DNA of 64,000 nt from Gammaproteobacteria bacterium (GTDB taxonomy: Bacteria > Pseudomonadota > Gammaproteobacteria > Pseudomonadales > Azotimanducaceae), in NCBI GenBank assembly GCA_030425195.1, contig JAUIAV010000007.1:172829-236828 (forward strand). Direction: 5' to 3'. A model generated the notes under the pieces. It was not told the DNA's origin and ran no database searches. It saw only the letters and a program-made list of their open reading frames with translations. Shown piece by piece: positions 61,147-64,000 of the stretch (positions are counted from its first letter, which is position 1; each line of letters opens with the position of its first letter). Made by a program: the position numbers and the translations under genes.

Positions 61147-61911
61147 ATGACCCAGTCAGAACCCTACGATCTCGCCAACAGCTTCATCACCGTGAACGGA
61201 ATCGGGTTTCACTACGCTCTGGAAGGAAATCCGGACAGACCCACGCTGGCCCTGGTCAATCCGGCCAGCCACAATCTCACCTGCTGGGAACCCGTGCTGG
61301 CAGGATTGCTGGAGACATTCCAGGTGCTGCGTTTCGACATCCGCGGCACCGGCAAGAGCGGCTGGGGAGACGATGACGGCTTCAGCTTCCCCCAGTACGC
61401 GGACGACCTCGCCGGTATCATGGACGCCCTCGGCATCGGAAAGGCTTTCGTCCTCGGTGTGGCCTATGGTGCGAGAACGGCTGCCAGATTCGCGCTGCGC
61501 CATCCCCAGAAGCTGATCGCCCTGGGGCTGTTCGATGTCGCTCTGACGCCGCCCGTGGAGCAGACGGAACAGCGGGCGCTGGGCGCCCGGGCCCGGAGCA
61601 TGCTGGAGCAGGCTGGTGAGCCGGCCGTCACACCCCGAAAATCCTGGCGATTCTATGAGAACCGGGATGCCGCCCTGAAAGCGCACACGGCGCATCAGAA
61701 GGAGGAAGATACGTCGCAGATGCTGGGCAGTCTTCCGGTTCCCGTGCTCGTCGCCTGCGGCCGTCAGGACATGAATCTCGCCGAAGCCCGGCGCATCGCC
61801 GACGCCATCCCCAGTTGCGAGTGCCGGGTCATGGAGATGACGGGCCACGGCTCCATTTTCTTCCGGCCGGATCTGTTCGTATCGCTGGTCACCGGATTTC
61901 AGACCGTCTGA
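61147..61911 (+). CDS. Alpha/beta-hydrolase fold protein lacking the nucleophile serine
   Basis: A 254-residue alpha/beta-hydrolase fold protein. VLRFDIRGTGKSGWGDDDGF, CGRQDMNLAEARRIADAIPS and MTGHGSIFFRPD give the expected strand, acid and His regions. The nucleophile elbow, however, reads LGVAYGART (GGT GTG GCC TAT GGT), with Ala106 where Ser, Asp or Cys should be. The protein is therefore probably not a standard hydrolase. It could use another residue, act as a lyase or cofactor-free oxygenase type, or be non-catalytic. It is followed 12 nt later by an MFS gene. Confidence 0.8.
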   Translation: MTQSEPYDLANSFITVNGIGFHYALEGNPDRPTLALVNPASHNLTCWEPVLAGLLETFQVLRFDIRGTGKSGWGDDDGFSFPQYADDLAGIMDALGIGKAFVLGVAYGARTAARFALRHPQKLIALGLFDVALTPPVEQTEQRALGARARSMLEQAGEPAVTPRKSWRFYENRDAALKAHTAHQKEEDTSQMLGSLPVPVLVACGRQDMNLAEARRIADAIPSCECRVMEMTGHGSIFFRPDLFVSLVTGFQTV

Positions 61912-61923
61912 TACGGACCATCG

Positions 61924-63270
61924 ATGACGGAACAACCGGACAGACCCGGCAGGCTGCGTCTGCCGTCGCGATGGCCGTTCGCCGTCGATCGCTTTCCCAT
62001 TTTCTACGGCTGGGTGATCTGGCTGCTCTCCACACTCGGATTCCTCATGAGCGTGCCCGGCCAGACCATGGGAATGGCAGTTTTCACCGACCCGTTCATC
62101 GAAGCTTTCGATCTCACCCGCTCTCAGCTCAGCTTCGCTTATCTCTGCGGCACGGTGGGCAGCGCCTTTCTTCTGACCCGGGCAGGCAGGCTTTACGACC
62201 GGGTCGGCGCCAGAGTCATGGTGGTCGGCGCCTCGGTGATGCTGGGGCTGATGATCGCCTTCATCAGCCTGATCGATCGGATCGGCGGCACCACGGCAGC
62301 CCTGCTCGGCCTGCCGCTGGCGACCCTCACCCTGCCTCTGATTCTGATCGGCTACTTCGGCGTGCGCTTCTCCGGCCAGGGGGTGCTGACCAGCGCGTCA
62401 CGCAACGTCCTGCTGCTCTGGTTCGAGAAGCGGCGCGGTCTGGTCTCGGGAATCCGCGGTGTTTTCGTCTCGCTGGGGTTTTCCATCGCCCCGCTCGTCC
62501 TGGCTCTGATGATCGATGCTCTCGGCTGGCGCGGGGCCCTGTGGTTCATGTCGGCGGTGCTGATCTTCGGATTCGCGCTCATTGCGCTGATTTTTCTGCG
62601 CAACGCGCCTGAGGAGGAAGGGCTCCTTCCCGACGGACTGTCTCGGCACGCGGAGTCCGCACAGCGCCAGGTCTACCGGGCCCCGGATCGGACCCTGGCC
62701 GAAGCCCGCCGAAGCCCGAGCTTCTGGCTGTACAGCGGCGGTCTCGCCATCCATGCCCTGTTCGGGACGGCAGTCACGTTCCACATCGTCTCCATCTTCG
62801 CGGAAGCCGGACGCAGCCGGACGGAGGCTTTCGCCTATTTTCTGCCTCAGGCCATCGTCTCCACCAGCGTCAATCTGATCGGCAGCGCCTTTGTGGACCG
62901 GCAGCGGCTGAAACCCTTCCTGCTGATCATGCTGAGTGCCTTTCTGGTGGGTGCTGCCGGTCTCATGGCTCTGGAAGCGCGCTGGGGATACTGGATGCTG
63001 GTGGCGGGTTTCGGTGCCGGCGGCGGACTCTGGGGCGTGATCTCGAACGTGGCATTCATACGCCTGTTCGGCAGCCTGCACCTCGGCGAGATCAGCGGAC
63101 TGAACACATCCATCACTGTGTTCGCCAGCGCCATCGGACCGTTCCTGTTCAGTCTGGGATACGACCTGACGGGCGCATACACGGCTGTGGAGGCGCTCTG
63201 TGCCGTGGCAATTCTCTGTCTGCTCCTGGCGAGCGCGGCCATCCGCCAGCCGGAAGACAGCAGGCCCTGA
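61924..63270 (+). CDS. MFS transporter, monocarboxylate/OFA-like
   Basis: A 448-residue 12-helix carrier. FPIFYGWVIWLLSTLGFLMS, GQTMGMAVFTDPFIEAFDLT and RSQLSFAYLCGTVGSAFLLT fit the monocarboxylate/oxalate-formate antiporter-like MFS group. FEKRRGLVSGIRGVFVSLGF follows helix 4. It probably moves an organic acid. It shares a likely operon with the preceding alpha/beta-fold protein, and the sigma-54 activator gene converges on it from the right. Confidence 0.83.
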   Translation: MTEQPDRPGRLRLPSRWPFAVDRFPIFYGWVIWLLSTLGFLMSVPGQTMGMAVFTDPFIEAFDLTRSQLSFAYLCGTVGSAFLLTRAGRLYDRVGARVMVVGASVMLGLMIAFISLIDRIGGTTAALLGLPLATLTLPLILIGYFGVRFSGQGVLTSASRNVLLLWFEKRRGLVSGIRGVFVSLGFSIAPLVLALMIDALGWRGALWFMSAVLIFGFALIALIFLRNAPEEEGLLPDGLSRHAESAQRQVYRAPDRTLAEARRSPSFWLYSGGLAIHALFGTAVTFHIVSIFAEAGRSRTEAFAYFLPQAIVSTSVNLIGSAFVDRQRLKPFLLIMLSAFLVGAAGLMALEARWGYWMLVAGFGAGGGLWGVISNVAFIRLFGSLHLGEISGLNTSITVFASAIGPFLFSLGYDLTGAYTAVEALCAVAILCLLLASAAIRQPEDSRP

Positions 63271-63301
63271 AGATCAGTGATCGTTCCCGCATCGGAAGAG
63301 T

Positions 63302-64000
63302 CTAGCGATCCGGACCGTCCAGCTTGGCGAGCTTCCGGTAAAGGGCCCGTTCGCTGATGCCGAGCGCGGCCGCCAGAGACTTGCGGTCACCATGATGGAT
63401 GGCAGCGGCGCGACGGAGATAGTCCTCCTCCACCTTCACCAGGGGGATCAGAGCCGTTTCCGCACCCGGGTCTGAAAGGAGCGGGCCGCCGGCACCCTGG
63501 CGCACCGTATCGGGAAAAGCTGACGGTTCGATCACGTCGCCGTCCGTCAGCAGCACGGCCCGCTCGAGCAGGTTCCTGAGCTCGCGCACGTTCCCCGGAA
63601 AGTCGTAGCTGCCGAGCATCTCGGTGGAAGCCGCGGACAGAGACATCTGCGGTTGTTCGAGACGGTCCAGGATACTGCGCGCGAGGGGTATCAGGTCCGC
63701 TGCCCGCGCTCTGAGGGGGGGTAACAGGATCTCGAACACATTCAACCGGTAGTAGAGATCTTCCCTGAACGTTCCCGTCCGCACCATCGATGCCAGATCC
63801 TTGTTGGTGGCGCAGATCAGCCGGAAGTCGGTGTCCCGCCACTCCGTGCTGCCGACGCGGCGGAAGCGCCGGGTTTCCAGCAGGCGCAGCAGCTTCACCT
63901 GCTCAGAGAGCGGCACCTCGCCGATCTCATCGAGAAACAGCGTGCCGCCGGCGGCGGCCTCCACCAGCCCCGGTTTGTCCGTGGCCGCGCCCGTGAACGC
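63302..64000 (-). CDS. Sigma-54-dependent transcription activator, N-terminus cut by window edge
   Basis: The C-terminal 232 codons of an AAA+ enhancer-binding protein. The window edge cuts the GAFTGA loop (AFTGAATDKPGLVEAAAGG). Walker B (GTLFLDEIGEVPL), the sensor I region (FRLICATNKDL), FREDLYYRLNVFEILLPPLR and the sensor II region (YDFPGNVRELRNLLERAVLL) follow. A Fis-type helix-turn-helix closes the protein (KSLAAALGISERALYRKLAK). The N-terminal sensing domain is outside the window, so the signal is unknown. It would act on a sigma-54 promoter not identified here. Confidence 0.92.
   Translation of the reverse strand, partial: AFTGAATDKPGLVEAAAGGTLFLDEIGEVPLSEQVKLLRLLETRRFRRVGSTEWRDTDFRLICATNKDLASMVRTGTFREDLYYRLNVFEILLPPLRARAADLIPLARSILDRLEQPQMSLSAASTEMLGSYDFPGNVRELRNLLERAVLLTDGDVIEPSAFPDTVRQGAGGPLLSDPGAETALIPLVKVEEDYLRRAAAIHHGDRKSLAAALGISERALYRKLAKLDGPDR

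Overview
The window is high-GC, densely packed bacterial chromosome with short gaps, many 4-nt stop/start overlaps and frequent GTG/TTG starts. The gene content (YceH, ArsJ with its GAPDH partner, DUF2784, a TonB-dependent receptor, PhoX/DUF839, many acyl-CoA dehydrogenases and enoyl-CoA hydratases) suggests a marine- or soil-type gammaproteobacterium with a large catabolic repertoire. This assignment is inferred from gene families. No rRNA, tRNA, CRISPR array or insertion sequence was seen.

The most notable content is two apparent selenoproteins, each interrupted by an in-frame TGA exactly where a redox cysteine belongs. One is an exported PrxQ/Bcp-like peroxiredoxin (553-1116, minus) with FTGG-U-TIEC. 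The other is an 83-residue thioredoxin-fold protein (35073-35324, plus) with a U-G-R-C active site. Each TGA is followed at about 18-21 nt by a hairpin with GU in its apical loop, as expected of a bacterial SECIS. Ordinary gene calling would split or miss both. No sel genes lie in the window.

Layout. 1-7.2 kb: UbiA-type prenyltransferase (partial), selenoperoxiredoxin, nitroreductase, an acylase lipoprotein divergent from a D-aminoacylase-type amidohydrolase, and a DUF3089 hydrolase. 7.2-13.6 kb: Crp-type regulator, enoyl-CoA hydratase, esterase, F420-type LLM oxidoreductase, acyl-CoA dehydrogenase and GPH transporter. 13.6-14.4 kb: an AT-rich repeat array and palindrome ahead of a truncated gene and an ArsR-type regulator. 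14.4-20.5 kb: orphan solute-binding protein, lipoprotein and a run of acyl-CoA/oxidoreductase genes. 20.5-29.4 kb: a glucosylglycerate module (GpgS, 3-phosphoglycerate-type phosphatase, GH13_18 phosphorylase) flanked by a sodium symporter, an MFS exporter, an epimerase and a HAD phosphatase. 29.4-35 kb: epoxide-hydrolase-like lipoprotein, pentapeptide protein overlapping a globin, YceH, Eis-like acetyltransferase, VOC and EthD proteins. 35-38.8 kb: the small selenoprotein, a membrane-anchored GSA-type aminotransferase, a small membrane protein and phosphatidylserine decarboxylase. 38.8-46.5 kb: TonB receptor, nitroreductase, second orphan binding protein, DASS transporter and a PyrD-PyrK fusion. 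46.5-49.2 kb: ArsJ/GAPDH arsenate resistance with a divergent ArsR and a perfect palindromic operator. 49.2-53.1 kb: three-subunit molybdenum hydroxylase operon ending in a MoaD/ThiS-like gene. 53.3-64 kb: SDR, PhoX-like protein, diheme cytochrome, coiled-coil anchor protein, GNAT, an acyl-CoA dehydrogenase/enoyl-CoA hydratase pair, an odd alpha/beta hydrolase, an MFS carrier and a truncated sigma-54 activator.

Taken together the region reads as accessory metabolism: CoA-ester degradation, N-acyl and ester hydrolysis, a compatible-solute cycle, arsenate detoxification and selenium-dependent redox defence. Most units are one to four genes long.
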